DNA of 64,000 nt, from positions 424,008 to 488,007 of the forward strand of contig CAUYUJ010009469.1 of assembly GCA_963575745.1 (NCBI GenBank), read 5' to 3'. The position numbers and the translations under genes were made by a program. The first letter of the stretch is position 1, and each line of letters begins with the position of its first letter. Below are positions 63,318 through 64,000 of this stretch, in pieces. The notes beneath the pieces were generated by a model. The model saw nothing but the letters and a program-made list of their open reading frames with translations, did not search any database and was not told the DNA's origin. This DNA is from Prorocentrum cordatum (Eukaryota > Sar > Dinophyceae > Prorocentrales > Prorocentraceae).

Positions 63318-64000
63318 TCAGTCCGAATCTGGCCCCGCTGGCGGCGGGGACTCAGTAACAGAACTCAGTTCAAGATGCGGAGGGCCATCGTCGCGCATGC
63401 CGCTGTTCGGCACATCGGCGTCCCTGCCCATGCTCATGCCCTTGCCCTCGTCGGGGCCCTTGCCGTCATCGTAGCCCCCGCCGCTGTCGAGGGCCGTCGC
63501 CTTGCCCTTACCACCGGCGTTAATGCTCTTGCCACCGTTGTAGCCCTCGCCATCGTCGTAGCCCTGGCCACCGTCGTAGACCTTGTCACCGTCGGTGCTG
63601 CCCTTGCTACCATCGTAGCCCTTGCCACCGTCGTAGTAGCCCATGGCCTCGTCGTCGATGCCCGTGCCACCGTCGTAGCGTGTACAGCCGCGACCGATGC
63701 CATCAGCACCCTTGCCATCGTCGTAGCCCTTTTCGTAGCCCTTGTCGTAGCCCTTGTCGTAGCCATTGACGTAGCCCGTGTTATAGACCGCGTCGTAGCC
63801 CTTGCTCGAGCTGCCGTGCGGGTCGCAGCCTTTGTCGCTGCCCTTGCCGCCGTCGTAGCCTTTGTCGAAGCCCTTGCTGCCGTCGTAGCCTTTGCCGCCG
63901 TCGCTGCCCTTGCCGCCGTCGTAGCCTTTGCCGCTGTCCGACATCATGTCCTGCAGCCCGTCACGCTGCTCTTTCGCCAGCCTGATGTGGCCCTTGCCGC
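63318..64000 (-). CDS. Gly-Lys-Tyr-Asp repeat protein, 5' end beyond the window
   Basis: The frame is open to the right edge. Reading inward it begins GKGHIRLAKEQRDGLQDMM, then GKGYDGGKGSDGGKGYDG-type repeats of 5-8 residues for about 150 residues, ending in an acidic/Pro tail (SSVTESPPPAGPDSD). GKG-rich repeats of this kind are common in dinoflagellate proteins, often beside RNA-binding or zinc-finger domains, but no such domain lies inside the window. The full N-terminal domain must lie to the right. It is convergent with the 61.5-63.2 kb gene. Confidence 0.65.
   Translation of the reverse strand, partial: GKGHIRLAKEQRDGLQDMMSDSGKGYDGGKGSDGGKGYDGSKGFDKGYDGGKGSDKGCDPHGSSSKGYDAVYNTGYVNGYDKGYDKGYEKGYDDGKGADGIGRGCTRYDGGTGIDDEAMGYYDGGKGYDGSKGSTDGDKVYDGGQGYDDGEGYNGGKSINAGGKGKATALDSGGGYDDGKGPDEGKGMSMGRDADVPNSGMRDDGPPHLELSSVTESPPPAGPDSD

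Overview
This window looks like nuclear DNA from a protist with a very large, repeat-rich, GC-rich genome, most likely a dinoflagellate. The evidence is: long microsatellites; many small non-autonomous transposon-like elements; genes grouped in same-strand blocks; long alanine-rich reading frames; a Gly-Lys-Tyr-Asp repeat protein; and inferred introns that mostly have G after the acceptor AG, including one candidate GA-AG intron. The dinoflagellate call is an inference (about 0.7). I saw no tRNA, rRNA, CRISPR array, bacterial operon or spliced-leader gene.

Layout. From 1 to about 42.6 kb I find no convincing complete gene. The stretch is a mosaic of GAG/CTC, GTC, CA and CAT microsatellites, minisatellites with 27, 53, 84 and 90 bp periods, inverted repeats, and at least ten families of short terminal-inverted-repeat (TIR) elements, labelled R1 to R15 below. 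Several carry readable target duplications: TA (R3, R4, R8, R14), TTAA (R5) and 5 bp (R6).

From 42.7 to 58.6 kb the character changes. All recognisable coding sequence is on the minus strand: an EEP-nuclease-like protein; an OTU-like protease plus DDE-transposase protein of about 1,490 residues; an unknown acidic protein with a decayed tandem copy; a gene broken by frame shifts; and an Ala/Lys-rich exon. This interval is studded with about 43 copies of a short hairpin of consensus CCNCCGC-TGCT-GCGGNGG. The stems vary in a compensatory way, the loop is nearly constant, and the orientation relative to the coding strand is almost fixed. The core has no stop codon in any of the six frames. Copies lie in coding sequence, candidate introns and flanks. 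I found none left of 42.68 kb and only one doubtful copy right of 58.41 kb. A second hairpin family (CCCCTCTGT-C-ACAGAGGGG) forms tandem arrays at 42.4 and 54.2 kb.

At about 58.6-59.1 kb an AT-richer divergent region with two inverted repeats separates the minus-strand block from two plus-strand genes (59.1-61.5 and 61.5-63.2 kb). They appear to overlap by ATGA and are spliced. A convergent minus-strand gene for a GKGYDGGKG-type repeat protein runs off the right edge. The C-terminal part of the 59.1 kb gene resembles that of the broken 55-57 kb gene, so two distant members of one unknown family may flank the divergent region.

All splice sites are my own reading of frame continuity and need transcript support.
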